NCBI GenBank assembly: GCA_027943335.1
Contig: BSBK01008855.1
Coordinates: 124,001 to 188,000 of the forward strand
Direction of reading: 5' to 3'
Origin: Chamaecyparis obtusa
Lineage: Eukaryota; Streptophyta; Pinopsida; Cupressales; Cupressaceae
Length of the DNA: 64,000 nucleotides
Position numbers and translations under genes: made by a program. Below the pieces are notes generated by a model, which was given only the letters and a program-made list of their open reading frames with translations, was not told where the DNA came from and ran no database searches. Positions 1-11,952 of this stretch are shown piece after piece (position 1 is the first letter of the stretch; the number at the start of each line of letters is the position of its first letter).

Positions 1-286
1 TCAACTTCATCATCCCTAAAGCCCAAGCATTACAAATAGGAATTGGTTTATACCTATTATTGTAAAAATATGATAAGATGGTAAAACTTGAACCCAAAGG
101 AGAGATGGGGTCTCTACACTTGTCCATGAGATCCTCAAACACTATATCAATGACCTTCTTGTTTTGATTAGAGCCGAAAAGCAACTTGATGAACTTGTTT
201 GAATAATTTGGTTTTCCTTTATCCTCATGACTCTGCTCCTTCACCGCTCCACTAGATGATGCTACACTTGCCTCTGGAGGACTCAT
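1..286 (-). CDS. Unidentified protein, N-terminal 95 residues (runs off window)
   Basis: An ATG at 286-284 opens a frame of 95 codons with no stop up to the window edge, so only the N-terminus is visible. The first 25 or so residues are Ser/Ala/Glu-rich and polar. They are followed by a Lys/Asn-rich stretch and then a more hydrophobic, aromatic part containing FTILSYFYNNRYKP and a Trp/Met-containing end. I recognise no gag, pol or transposase motif. The style (polar start, then a helical aromatic part) resembles the unidentified minus-strand frame at 60691-63855, but I cannot show homology. It is uninterrupted, unlike almost every other frame here, though 95 codons is too short to prove function. 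It could be a retroelement accessory ORF or the start of a host gene. Confidence 0.35.
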   Translation of the reverse strand, partial: MSPPEASVASSSGAVKEQSHEDKGKPNYSNKFIKLLFGSNQNKKVIDIVFEDLMDKCRDPISPLGSSFTILSYFYNNRYKPIPICNAWALGMMKL

Positions 287-719
287 CTTAACAGAGTATA
301 AATTTCACAGCACTACAATCTATCTTACTCCTCACTCACTACTTTAGTGCCAACAATCTCAATTGTCTTCAGAATAATTTTGAGCATAGAAAGCTTTGAA
401 GCCCTGTCTGTATACTTTGGGAATTGAATGTGTACAATTTCAAAATCATCACAAATCTTGGCTAAGTCACTTTTGCATTCAATTCTGCATATTACCAACC
501 TTCAAATCATAGCTAGTCATGGCATGGATGTTGACAGGATGATTTAAAAAATAAAAAATAAAGCGCAAGAGAAATGATCATGGCTTTTGGCATTAAAACC
601 CTTAATTACTGATGAAAACCCTCGTTAAAACTTGATTGGATAGCATTTTACCTTTTTCCAGCTTGGCAGAGTACTTTTTCCACATTGCAATGACACATTA
701 CATTTATTGGCATGAAAAC

Positions 720-2110
720 TTAAGTAGACCTAGTTCAGAGATCCATCGAACAAAGGATCTCATGATCTCTGAAAGAAATGTTAATCCTAGGTTAAGTCTA
801 GAGATCCAACAACAAGGCTATTCGCAAGATCTCATAATGATCACTAAACTCACGACTTTACTTAGAGATTTAGTGACCACCATTGATCCCAAAGATGATC
901 AATGGTCCTCAGACATCCTTTTAAAATCCATCATAATCCTACCATAATTAGAGTTTTGGCGACTGAAGGCCATCTCATGTTCTCAGAACACTCGAATCAA
1001 CTATGGTTAGATTTAGAGAACAAGCGACCAAAGATTTCACCAATTCTGGTAACCTTTTCCTTAACTCAGCAAGTATCTAGAGATCAAGTGAACAAAGCCT
1101 TTTACAAACCTGTGAAACATAACACTTTGACCATAGTCATATCTGGGGAATTAGTGAACAACTTAATCTCATAATCTCGGAGAGAAACACTTAACTCTCA
1201 TTCCATCTTGTGATTTAGTGAACAAGTCTATCTCACATTCTCAAAAAGAAATGCTTAACCATGGTCATACTTTGAGATTGAGTGAATAGCCCATATCTCC
1301 CATTCATTGAATGCTTCTCACACCTTAGGTTACATCTTTAGATTACATGCTGACTGTAGATCTTAGGAACAATCAGCTACTATTGCTGAATCACCCAATC
1401 CATTAGGCATTTTCTTTTTAATTAAGAGACTCAGTGAACATTGCATTCACTTAATCTCCCAATATTTGAAACCTTAACCTTTTCATTCTAAGAATGCCTG
1501 ACTGAAGAAGACACAATTCAACCTTACTTTGTTCGCTAGGTCACCGAAGATTTGGGTCTTCACTAATTAATCCTAAGATCCCACGAACACTTTGCTTGCT
1601 TAATCACCAAATAATTTAGAGCTTTGCCAAATTTTCATGAGATCAAGCGACTAGAGAGAACTTTATCCTTTGCCAAAATACATCACCAAAGCCACCAAAC
1701 TTAGTGGATATGAAAATAAGACTCAGTCACTAAATCACCAAATGACCTAGTGTAGGGCCCATTCTTTGTGAGATTTAAACTTGATCATTGATTGCAAAGA
1801 TGATCCAGAGTACTTGCCGAATTGCTTGAAGATCTTAAACCTAGCCACTAGATTTAGAGAATAGGAGATAACCACCATGCCAAGTCTCTGAATGCTTCAA
1901 TGAAACTACCAAGAATCAAGCGAATAAGAGACCACACAGTTGCTGAATCGCTTGATGTTAAGACTGACCAGGATATAAATTGGAAGATTCAACGAACAAA
2001 GAAAATATAACAAAGGATTCACCACTGTTGCTAATTAGCCAAAAGACTTGAAGATAAGGAAGAACATTGTGCGAATCAACGAAGACAAGGAAAAAAGACC
2101 ATGTGCAAAT
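720..2110. repeat. Degenerate short-period repeat region
   Basis: A loose motif of the form gattyagtgaacaa recurs at roughly 50-150 bp spacing. Examples are near 868, 1011, 1147, 1212, 1273, 1425, 1639, 1850, 1915, 1982 and 2073. Each is often followed by an 'aatctca...agaaa.gcttaac' phrase. No long frame or LTR boundary is visible. The short frames at 636-947 and 902-1174 fall across the repeats and look fortuitous. The rest of 287-2323 holds nothing else I can support. Confidence 0.4.
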
Positions 2111-2323
2111 TGGAAGACTTAAGTGACCCAAAAAGTAATGCATTGATAGAAGAAACTAGGGCACACTAAAAACTAACCAATGAATCAACCATTTTAGGCA
2201 AGGGTTTTAACACAAATATGACAAATTTTAAGTTCTAAAACCCTAAACTAGACGAAGACACAAGCAAGGACATTTAGGCAAGACTTAGAGCAAAAACCTC
2301 AGAAAACATAAAATATACCCAAC

Positions 2324-2974
2324 AGGTGAACTGCTATATTTAACTCATGCAAGACTTGACATCATGAACACAAAGTGTCTCATTGAAGGATTTCAAGCTG
2401 ATCTCAGACAAAATCATGGAGTAGCAATAAAAAGGATATTTAGATATCTGAAAGGGACAATAGAATTTGGAATGTGGTACCCTAAGGATAATGATTTCAC
2501 CTTATGTGCATATATAGATGTTGATTGGGCATGTGATGTTGATGACAAGAAGACCACATGTGCTGGCACATTCTTTTTGGGTGGTAGATTGATCTCATGG
2601 ATGAGTAAAAAGTAGAACTCACTTTTGTTATCTACTATGGAGACTGAATACATTGTTATTGCTGGTAATTGTACTTAAATAATTTGGATGAAATAGATGT
2701 TATTTGATATTGGCATTTTTTGATGAACTTGTTGTAATGCATTGTGATAATTCAAGTACCATACATATTTCTAAGAATCTAGTACAACATGCCAAGAAAA
2801 ATCACATATCAATCAAGTACCATTTTCTGAGAGAGAAGGTGAATGAAAAGGAGGTGAGATTAGAAAAATATTCCTACAAAGGAATAGATATCATATATAT
2901 TTACAAAGCCACTACCTAAGGATATATTTGAGTATCTTAGAGGCAAGTTAGGGATCATTACCCCTCATGATTAG
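2324..2974 (+). pseudogene. Copia-A pol remnant: end of reverse transcriptase and RNase H
   Basis: This is the C-terminal end of a Ty1/copia polyprotein, truncated at its 5' side. Visible in order: the end of the reverse transcriptase linker (GELLYLTHARLD, then a degenerate RIFRYLKGT block), the RNase H part (YIDVDWACDVDDKKTTCAGTFF, MSKK, a degenerate ETEY block), HCDNSSTIHISKNLVQHAKK, and the terminal block ending in a PLPKDIFEYLRGKLG-like stretch with a stop at 2972-2974. In-frame stops and at least one frameshift (near 2690 and near 2900) break it. The element continues downstream but is split by Gypsy-1 at 3050; its 3' untranslated part resumes at 9463. A complete copia pol would need about 1,200 more codons upstream, and these are absent. 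Confidence 0.85.
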
Positions 2975-3049
2975 AACTAAGATATGAAGGATCACATCAG
3001 TCTAGTATGCCTCAAAGAGAAATACTACAACTGGAGTCATGTACGGAGA

Positions 3050-3899
3050 TGATGCAGGAGCATCCTGGGTGTAAGAGCAATCTTGCGTCACCCAAAAATA
3101 TTTCTATTTTTGTATTCAATAAGGGCTATCTTGTGCAGAGCTGCTATTTATGGAAACTTTCTATTTTTAGTAACTTGGTCATATGATCTCGGAATGTTTT
3201 GATTTTACATGTGGACATTCATCTCAGTCATATCAGTCTACCAGTAACGTTTCATGGCTAGATCAGGTCTAGTTTTGAAGATATTGAAGATTTTTGGTAT
3301 TGGCAGCAGGGTGCAAAAACTTTGAACTTAGTTTTGAAGGCTTTAGAGGCCTTAGATGAGGTCAAAAACTTGGGTGACAGGCACTTGCATGAGTCAAGCC
3401 TGTAGAACACTTCGTGGTCTTTTTGAAATGGGGTTATAATAGTCAATCGGGTCAACTGGTGATGACTTATGGTCTCGAGAAGTCGGGTCACCTGAAATGG
3501 CAGAAAATAATTTTCCTTCAAAATTTTTATTCAGGTTTCAAAAGTTATTTTGAGCTGACTTTGATGTAATAAATTGAAAAATAAAATAATTCTAAGTTTG
3601 GTCGGCCCTAAGGGATAAATTTATGGAACCTTCTCAGGCAGTGGAAAATGTCTATATAAAGAAGGCATGTAGTGTTGTCTAGGGCAGTTCTGTGTAGTAG
3701 ATCTAGGTATTGATTTGAGGCTTTGTCCTACAGAATATTGTAAGGGAATGCCCATGTGGCTTTGCATATTGTAATTCTATAAGTTTGTAATTCCACATTT
3801 GTGGAGATAATAAGAAGCTAATTTTTTGTTCTTGCATATTTTAGTTGTTTCTCTATTTCTGTTATGTGTTTGTGGTATTAAGGGGAGCACCCTTCATCA
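3050..3899 (+). repeat. Gypsy-1 5' LTR
   Basis: 850 bp, TG...CA ends, colinear with 8613-9462. A TATATAAA box lies at 3653-3660. The sequence downstream of it to about 3899 would form R and U5. The minus-strand frame at 3258-3521 is a chance frame inside the LTR; it recurs in the other copy at 8821-9066. Confidence 0.93.
3653..3660 (+). promoter_or_regulatory. Predicted LTR TATA box (Gypsy-1)
   Basis: TATATAAA about 250 bp before the 5' LTR end, conserved in the 3' LTR at 9216-9223. This is the expected place for the start signal of the genomic RNA. Inferred from position and sequence only. Confidence 0.6.
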
Positions 3900-3901
3900 A
3901 G

Positions 3902-3912
3902 TGGTATCAGAG
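3902..3912 (+). other. Primer-binding site, initiator tRNA-Met type (Gypsy-1)
   Basis: TGGTATCAGAG starts two bases after the 5' LTR. It complements the 3' end of plant initiator tRNA-Met, the usual minus-strand DNA primer for these families. Confidence 0.85.
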
Positions 3913-4053
3913 AAGGAATTCCTAAGTGTGTAAACAGATCATCGATTGTGAGGCAGTTTGCACCAGGATCGTGGGTTAGGCTTTCTGTGTAAACAAATCG
4001 CTGACTATGAGGTAGTTTGCACTAGGACTGTGGTTAGGGTTTTAGTGCGCATC

Positions 4054-7000
4054 ATGAAAATACCTCCATGAAGGGAATGTGGATGAAGAGCTAGTGTTGT
4101 AACACCTAAGATTAGAGCACTCCAGAGACAAGTGGGAGCATTGCAAGAAGAGATTCATAGAGGAATGAATCTTAATGTCAGAGATGAAAGTGAGGATGAA
4201 GCCGAAGAACGAAATGATGATCAAGAAGAAGAAGGCAAAATTTTGAATTGAGAAGAAGAAAGGTTTTTTCAGGCCATTTCCAAGATCGAAAAAAGACCTA
4301 AGATCGAGGTTCTAACATTTTCTAGAAATCTTAACCCAAAATAATTGATCAACTGGATCAATGAATGTGAAGAATATTTTGAGTATGAAGATATTGAGGA
4401 TCCTGCTAGGGTCAAATTCACAAAGGCCAGACTGAAAGGTCATGTGAAGATTTGGTGGCAAGAGATTCAATTGGAGTGAAATAGAAGAGGGAAAGATAAA
4501 ATCACAAGATGGGATTGAATGGTGATTAAATTGAAGCGACAGTTCATTCCTGTTGATTATGAGTTTGACCTACTAAAGAAGATGCAAAGTTTGAAGTAGG
4601 CAGGAAGATTTGTTCAAGAGTATATAGAGGAGTTCTATCAAATCCTCATCAGAATAGGCCATGTAGAAGCTGACAAGGAGAAAGTTTCCTATTATCTTAA
4701 TGGGTTAAGGCCAAGCATTCAGGAGGAGCTGAATCTAGTTAGAATGAATAGTATTAAAGAGGCATACCAGTTTTCCATAAAAGTAGAGGAAAAGATGAAC
4801 AAGAAGTTTGAGAGGAGACAAAATGGAAGAGGTTGTGGTGGATGATCTAGTGGATGGTCATATGGAGGCTGAAATAAAAATTTGAAAAAGAAGGATGAGG
4901 CTAGTAGCAGTCAAAATTAGAGAGGAAATAATTCTAATCATTTCCAAGATCAGAATAATAGAGATCAGAGAGGAAGAGGAAGAGGACAAGGTTCAAGAAG
5001 AGGAGGCTTTCGTGGAACATGTTTTCACTATGGAGAAGAAGGTCATAGGGCATTTGAATGTCCTCAATGCCAAGGAAGGATAGATAGGAGGAATGAAGGC
5101 TAGGCCAGAGTTGCACATGTAGATGAAGATGTCAGATCATCAACTTCAGAAGATGCTAAAAGAGGAGAAACATTGATTAACAGAAGAGTCCTGCTGAGTG
5201 GTGAGAATGAACCTGAACGAAGGAGGAGCCTATTTCACACTAGATGCAAGTGTGAGGGTAAATGTTTTGATGTGATTATTGATAGTGGAAGCACTGACAA
5301 TTTGGTGTCAAAAAAGATGGTGACAAAGTTGAAGCTCAAGAGACAAAAACACCCACATCCATATTAGATTACCTGGGTGTAGGATGACCACAAGGTCATG
5401 GTCAGTGAACAGTACCTAGTAAAGTTTAAGATTGGTGGGTACCATGATGAGGTACTATGTGATATCATACCTATGGATGCATGTCACATGTTGTTGGGTA
5501 GGCCATGGCAGTTTGACAGATGTGCTATACATGATGGTCGTGCGAATACCTATTCCCTGACAAAGGATGGAGTGTGACATAAGCTAAAGCTATTGAAGGA
5601 GACCGAAGAAAAGGTATGTGGTAATGCAAGAATAATATTTGTTGATGGAAGAAAATTCTTAGATGGTATGAGGCATGAGCATGTGTGTTTTTCTTTAATT
5701 CCAAAAGCTGGTAAAGAAGAAGTAGAGGATGTACCTGTAGAGGTTGTAGATTTTTTGAATGAGTTTCAAGATATTGTATCTGATAATGTACCTGATGGAT
5801 TACCATTGGTAAGGAAGATCAGTCATCAGATGGATTTGATTCCAAGAGCCAATTTTCCAAACAAGGCAGCACATAGAATGACACCAGCAAAAAGTGAAGA
5901 GTTGAACAGACAAGTACATGAGTTGTTATAGAAGGGATTGATTTGAGAGAGCCTAAGTCCATGTGCTGTACCAGTGGTATTAGCACCAAAGAAGAATGGA
6001 GAATGGAGGATGTGTACAAATTCCAGAGAAATAAACAAGATCACAATCAAGTATAGGTTTCCATTGCCACGAATGGATGATATTATAGATTGTTTGAGTG
6101 GAGCTGTGTATTTCTCAAAGATAGATTTGAAGAGTGGATATCACTAGATTTAGATCAGAGAAGGAGATGAATGGAAGACTGCCTTCAAGACAAAGGAAGG
6201 ACTGTATGAGTGGTTAGTCATGCCTTTTGGGCTAACCAATGCACTGAGCACTTTCATGTGGCTCATGAATGAGGTTCTGAAAGAGTTTCTGGGTAAGTTT
6301 GTCATTGTTTACCTAGATGATATTTTGATCTTTAGCAAGACATTAGAGGAACATATGATGCATATTCATATGGTGTTTGAGAAGTTAAGAGATGAGAAAT
6401 TGTTGATTAATTTGAAGAAGTGCAATTTTGTGAAGAAAGAGTTAGTGTATTTGGGATTTGTAGTTTCAGCAGAAGGTCTAAAAATGGACCCAGAGAAGGT
6501 ACAAGCTATCCTTGAATGGCCTACTCCATGGAGTGATACTAAGGTAAGGTCTTTTCATGGTTTGGCTAGCTTTTACAGAGATTTTATTAGAAATTTTAGC
6601 AGTATTTGTGGTCCCTTGACGGAAACAATGAGAGGGGATAGAAAAGAGTTTAAGTGGACTAATGGGGTAGAAAAGAGTTTTCAATTGTTGAAACAAAAAG
6701 TTATAGAAAAACCTATTTTAGCACTTCCAGATTTTAATAAGGTGTTTCAAGTAGATTGTGATGCTAGTGGTACTGCAATAGGAGCTTTTATGAGCCAAGA
6801 AGCTAAACCTATTGCTTATTTCAGTGAGAAGTTGAATGATGCCAAGAGAAAATATTCTATTTATGATCAGGAATTTTATGCTATAGTTCAGGCATTGAAG
6901 AAGTGGAGACACTATCTGCTTCCTAAGGAGTTTGTTTTGTATACTGATCATCAAGCTTTGCAATATTTCAATAGTCAAGGAAAGTTGAATCAAAGGCATT

Positions 7001-8574
7001 TGAAATGGGTTAAGTTTTTGTAGAGTTATACATTTGTTTTGAAACACAGGAGTTGAGAGTCTAACAAGGTTGCAGATGCTCTTATCAGAAGGCAACTATT
7101 GCTGATAGAGATGTAGATTGAGGTGGTTGGGATCAAGGAACTCAAGAATTTGTATCCAGAGGATCCTGATTTTGGTGAAGCTTGGAAAGCTTGTAAAGAA
7201 CCTATTACTCTAGATAGGACGAAGTGGCTAGATTTCATCATTCAGGATGATATGCTATTCAGAGGAAGTCAGTTGTGCATTCCAAGAAGTTCTATGAGGG
7301 AGAATCTCATCAAGGAGAAGCATAGCGGAGGATTGGTTAGACGTTTTGGTCATGATAAAACCCTTGCTTTGGTTAGTGAGTATTATTATTGGCCACAGTT
7401 GCAACAAGATGTCAAGAAGTCTGTACAAAGTTGCAGAGTATGTTAGATGGTGAAAGGAGTGAAGTAGAATATAGGGTTGTATCAACCATTACCTATACCA
7501 GAGAAGCCTTGGGAGGATATCAGTATGGACTTTGTTCTTGGTTTACCAAGGACACAGCGGGGACATGATTCAATTTTTGTGGTAGTTGACAGATTTTTAA
7601 AGATGGCACATTTTATTCCATGCGAGAAGACTAATGATGTTATTCATCTAGTAGAATTATTTTTTAGAGAAGTGGTGAGACTACATGGTTTGCCAAAGAG
7701 TATAGTTTCAGATAGGGACACTAAGTTCATTGGATATTTCTGGCATACATTGTGGAAGAAGTTGAAGATAGATTTGAAGTTCAGTTCATCACATCATCCA
7801 CAGACTGATGGACAAATAGAGGTGGTGAATAGGAGTTTGGAGAATTTGCTAAGATGTTTGGTTAGAGATAAGTCAACAGGATGGGATTTGATTTTACCAT
7901 AGGCAGAATTTGCATACAATAATTCTGTCAATTGGAGCACTGGTAAATCACCATTCCAGATTGTATATGGAAGTAGTCCCAGAAATCCATCTAAGTTAAG
8001 AAAGATAGATAAAGGATAAATAAGTAGTGATGAAGCTGAGGATTTTGCAGAACATTTGAAGAACATCCATGTGGAGGTGAGGAAGCACATTACCAAGATG
8101 AATGCATAGTATAAGGCTAAGGCAGATGAGAAAAGGAGGCATAAGGAATTTCAGGTTGGAGATGAAGTCATGGTTCATTTTTGAAAGGAGCGATTTTTAG
8201 TTGTTACATAGAACAAATTGAAAATCAAGAAGTTTGGGCCATGTAAAATAATGAAGAAGCATGATTCAAAAAATGCATATGAAGTAGAATTGCCTACTGA
8301 GTTGAATATTTCACCAGTTTTTAACATTTTAGATCTGACAGAGTATCATAAGGGAGGTGTTGAAGATGAGATCACAACAACACAGTGGAGTATTCTAGCA
8401 ACTAGTTCAGATATCAAAGAGATTGAGGACATACTAGATAGTCGTGTTGGTAGAAGCACAAGGAACGGGACATATGAAGAATATTTGGTCAAGTGGAAAG
8501 GATGACCTATTGAAGATTCATCATGGCTGACAAAAGAGGAGGTTAACCACCTTGGTTTTCCTCTACACACCTAA
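4054..8574 (+). pseudogene. Gypsy-1 gag-pol, single frame with 29 stops
   Basis: One reading frame of 1,507 codons from the ATG at 4054 to a stop at 8572-8574. It carries 29 premature stops and, as far as I can read, no frameshift. In order: a polar gag N-terminus; the gag core (LINWINECEEYFEYEDIEDP, then a Trp-containing helix); an RG-rich tract; a CCHC knuckle at 5020-5061 whose second Cys is Tyr; protease with IDSGS at 5278-5292; reverse transcriptase with PFGLTNA and an intact YLDD box at 6310-6321; RNase H; the integrase zinc region and core ([17 protein letters not shown]); and a chromodomain at about 8425-8570 (EYLVKWKG). TAG mostly replaces expected Gln codons; TGA replaces Arg or Trp codons. 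The original protein would have been a gag-pol polyprotein that assembles into cytoplasmic particles. Confidence 0.93.
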
Positions 8575-8612
8575 GACGTGATAGGTTCACTTCTCAAATT
8601 ACCCTAGTTGTC

Positions 8613-9462
8613 TGATGCAGGAGCATCCTGGGTGTAAGAGCAATCTTGCATCACCCAAAAATATTTCTATTTTTGTATTCAATAATGGCTATCTTGTGCA
8701 GAGCTGCTATTTATGGAAACTTGTTATTTTTAGTAAGTTGGTCATATGATCTTAGAATGTTCTGATTTTACATGTGGAGGTTCATCTTAGTCATATCAGT
8801 CTGCCAGTAAAGTTTCATGGCTAGATCAGGTCTAGTTTTGAAGATATTGAAGATTTTTGGTATTGGCAGCAGGGTGCAAAAACTTTGAACTCAGTTTTGA
8901 AGGCTTTAGAGGCCTCATATGAGGTCAAAAACTTGCATGATAGGTGCTTGTGTGAGTCAAGCCTATAGAGCACTTTGTGGCCTTTCTGAAATGGGGTTAT
9001 AATAGTCAATCGGGTCAACTGGTGATGACTTATGGACTCTGAAAGTTGGGTCACCTGAACTGGCAAAAACTAATTTTCCTTCAAAATTTTTGTTCGGGTT
9101 TCAAATGTTATTTTGAGCTGAATTTGACGTAATAAATTGAAAAATAAAATAATTCTAAGTTTGGTCAGCCCTAAGGGCTAAATTTTTGGAACCTTCTCGG
9201 GCGGTGGAAAATGCCTATATAAAGAAGGCCCATAGTGTTGTCTAGGGCAGTTCTGGGTAGTAGATCTAGGTATTGATTTGAGGCTTTATCCTATAGAATA
9301 TTGTAAGGGAATGCCCATGTGGCTTTGCATATTGTAATTCTAAAAGTTTGTAATTCCACATTTGTGGAGATAATAAGAAGCCAATTTTCTATTCTTGCAT
9401 ATTGTTGTTGTTTCTCTGTTTCTATTATGTGTTTGTGGTATTAAGGGGAGCACCCTTCATCA
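8613..9462 (+). repeat. Gypsy-1 3' LTR
   Basis: 850 bp, the same length as the 5' LTR, with conserved ends and a TATA box at 9216-9223. It is followed directly by GGAGG, the mismatched copy of the target site. Confidence 0.93.
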
Positions 9463-10140
9463 GGAGGCTGATACTCAGGGGGAGTAGTAAGCATGTTAAG
9501 AAAAAAAAATTGATCTTAAGTTGAGAATTTTAAAAGATAACTTTGAGTAATTGCACAAATCAATGAGTTAAGTATTTGGTGTTTGATCAGAAGATGGATG
9601 TGTTTAGCGGCTTAGAGATATGTAAGAGAAGAAAAGGGAAACATAGATTGATATGACAAATAAAGTTGTATAAGAGAAGATGATAAACCTTTGTCATTAA
9701 TGTCAAAGGGGGAGAGAAGTAGATGTGAAAAAAACAAAGATTAGTTCTGAGTGGAGAGTAGAAGAGAAGATCATAAGAGTAGATGAATGAAAAGAAGATC
9801 ATAAGAGAAAAGCAAGTTCATATATACTTGAAAATAAGAAAGAGAGTTTTCCAAGAGTGGTGTACATCCAAGGGGGAGAAAATGATGGAGAGAAGAGAAT
9901 GTAATTAAATTGGAACCAAGGAGAGAAAGTTCCTAGGGGGAGAAGAGATAGAAAAAGGTGATAAAGCCCTACACAAACTAAAGCATATCAAAAGATAGAA
10001 CTAGCTACGTACTCTGAGATTTTAATTTCAAAGAGGCATTTGTTTATAGTGGGTTGGAATGTCTAGGTTTTTCATATTCCCACTTGGATAATTCCCTCTC
10101 ATTAGCTTTGCTAAAGTAAGTCTTGGGAGGTAGGGCCTCT
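9463..10140 (+). repeat. Copia-A 3' untranslated remnant
   Basis: Continues the sequence interrupted at 3049 (a GGAG followed by GCTGATACTCAGGGGGAGTA). It is rich in purine tracts such as AAAGGGGGAGAGAAG near 9706 and AAGGGGGAGAAAATG near 9871, the kind found before copia 3' LTRs. I cannot place the LTR start. No gene is seen. It ends at the AAAAG target site of Gypsy-2. Confidence 0.5.
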
Positions 10141-10145
10141 AAAAG

Positions 10146-11018
10146 TTTCATGTCCCATTTTAAAATAATTAAAATAAATAATTTTTCTAAGTCGACAGGG
10201 TCAAAAAGTGAAGTTTCATAAAAAGGGTCTAATATTTGGAAACTAATGGATTAATAAATTTTAAATATTATTAAAATATTTCTTATTCACCCCTCTTGGT
10301 TGTGAGTTGGGGTTATGCCCTCTTTTAAAGGGGTTTGGAGGCATTTCAGGCTCATTCTTGAACTTGATTTTTGCTCATTGCTTTGTTATTCTTCAGAGGC
10401 TGCCAAACCTGTGGAGAAGGAGACCACAAGATGGGAGTTTTTAGGTTTCCAAGAAGGCTAAGGATGAGATTTTGAGTCCATTCCATGTGCAAGCTCATGC
10501 AGAGTTTTCCCTTGTGCTGAATAGTGCAGATTTGTGAGTTTTCAAGTGTGTTTCTTGTAAGAGTTTGGTGTTTCCAGTTGAAATTTTTATATCAGTTTGG
10601 GTTGTTACTGTATTGCAGCCATTTTTATGTTAAAATAGATTTTAATATATTCCTTTGGTTTTTATTATACTTGTGTTATATTGTTAGTGTTTTATGGTGT
10701 TTCCGGGCTATTTTGTGTTATTTTTTTGAGCTTGATGAGCATTGTATTTGTTCTCCATTTTGGAGCCATTGTGTAAAATATTTGTAGATATGGAAGTGTC
10801 ATTTTGTAGGCCATTATGCTGGAAAATTTTCAGTAAAAATTTCTATTTTTAGATTTATCAATAATATGTGAAGTTGTGAAGTTTTTGGCACTATTTCGGG
10901 CATACCCGATTTGGGTATTATTGAGAAAATGCATAATCTTTTGAAGTGTCAGTTGTTTGATTTAAGAATCTAATTAGAGGATTCAAATATGTTATAAAAT
11001 CATATAGGGGACATTATA
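10146..11018 (+). repeat. Gypsy-2 5' LTR
   Basis: 873 bp, colinear with 38741-39624 and ending GGGGACATTATA. It begins TTTCATGTCCC where the 3' copy has TGTCATGTCCC. The 87-aa frame at 10524-10787 lies inside it and is fortuitous. Confidence 0.9.
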
Positions 11019-11019
11019 G

Positions 11020-11035
11020 TGGTATCAGAGCTATG
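11020..11035 (+). other. Primer-binding site, initiator tRNA-Met type (Gypsy-2)
   Basis: TGGTATCAGAGCTATG one base after the 5' LTR, a perfect match to the usual tRNA-Met-type site over its first 12 bases. Confidence 0.88.
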
Positions 11036-11068
11036 ATCTTGCTAGGCTGAGGGTTTGTAGAAGTTTGC

Positions 11069-11780
11069 ATGCAACCGAGTGAAAGAGAAAAGAGATATCT
11101 GCAGCGAGAAAAGAATAAAGAAATTTTAATAAAACCTCAAGTTGGAAATAAAAGTACAAAATCAAAGGAAGGAACAAGAATGGCTGACCTAGATGAGATG
11201 GAAAAAAAATTCTTCCCGGACATCCAGAATACTCAAAAGAAAACAGTGGATAGTTTGGCAGAAACTAGAGAGGCTTTGCGGTTATTGATAGAAAAAATCC
11301 AAGGAGTTGTATCTACTAATGAGAGAGGGAGAACTTCAGAGGAGCCAAGAATTTGAAACCCACACCCTCTAAATTAACAAAAACTATTTTCTTACATGTA
11401 GATGAGCCACCGGTACCAAATCCATCCCTTAATCCTATGGAAGAGGTTACAAGTAACTTGATTGTATTGAGGGCTACTTACAATGGCTTAGATGATGACT
11501 TTCACAGTTCGGTGCCTTTCAGAGAATATGTGGATATGATGAACACTTTGATGCCAAAGAAAGAGTATAGGAGGGAGCATGACATAAGTGGAAGAGAACT
11601 CAAAAATAAAATAAGCAAGTTTGCAACACCTACTTTTGATGGAACAAACAAAATCTCTACTAGAGCATGACTACAAAAATTATAGACCTTCTTCACACTT
11701 AACCCCATGAAGGAGAGTGATGTCATTCAATTCATAAGCCTACAATTGGAAGATGAAGTCTATGATTAGTAATATCATGG
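11069..11780 (+). pseudogene. Gypsy-2 gag, N-terminal part
   Basis: Two frames cover the start of gag: 11069-11356, a charged, coiled-coil-like N-terminus (MADLDEMEKKFFPDIQ), and 11353-11770, which carries the start of the capsid-like region (ISKFATPTFDGTNK, a motif that precedes the capsid core in chromovirus gag). A one-base shift separates them near 11356. Stops at about 11668 and 11768 break the second. The frame is then cut by Gypsy-3 at 11781 and resumes, in the same frame once the insertion is removed, at 16837. Confidence 0.8.
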
Positions 11781-11952
11781 TGATGTAGGGGCATTCTAGG
11801 GTACTTGTAGAATTTGCATGGGAGGTGTGTGTTTGGCTGGTGTTACTCGGTTGCAGCATTGACCGACGGTCTCAATCATTGAAGGAAGCTCGGTCACTGA
11901 AGGAACTTGGTGATCTCTAGTGCTCAGTGAAAGTGTTACTCAGTGATGTCTA

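Larger units (their letters stand above)
3050..9462 (+). mobile_element. Gypsy-1: Ty3/gypsy chromovirus LTR retrotransposon
   Basis: A structurally complete element of 6.4 kb. It has two 850-bp LTRs in direct orientation (3050-3899, 8613-9462), both starting TGATGCAGGAG and ending CCTTCATCA. A tRNA-Met-type primer-binding site lies just inside the 5' LTR. One gag-pol frame holds gag, CCHC knuckle, protease, reverse transcriptase, RNase H, integrase and a C-terminal chromodomain, which places it among the chromoviruses. The flanks GGAGA (3045-3049) and GGAGG (9463-9467) are a target duplication with one mismatch. It sits in the 3' untranslated part of Copia-A. The gag-pol carries 29 stops, so it is not autonomous. 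The LTRs differ by about 6% over the first 180 bp by eye. Confidence 0.93.

Noticed and set aside
3258..3521. Minus frame repeated at 8821-9066
   Set aside because: Same explanation: duplicate position inside the Gypsy-1 LTRs.
10524..10787. Hydrophobic 87-codon frame that looks like a membrane protein
   Set aside because: It lies wholly inside the Gypsy-2 5' LTR; T-rich sequence gives Phe/Leu-rich frames by chance and the 3' LTR copy does not keep it.
11020..11035. tRNA gene fragments at TGGTATCAGAGC sites
   Set aside because: These are primer-binding sites next to LTRs; no cloverleaf is present.
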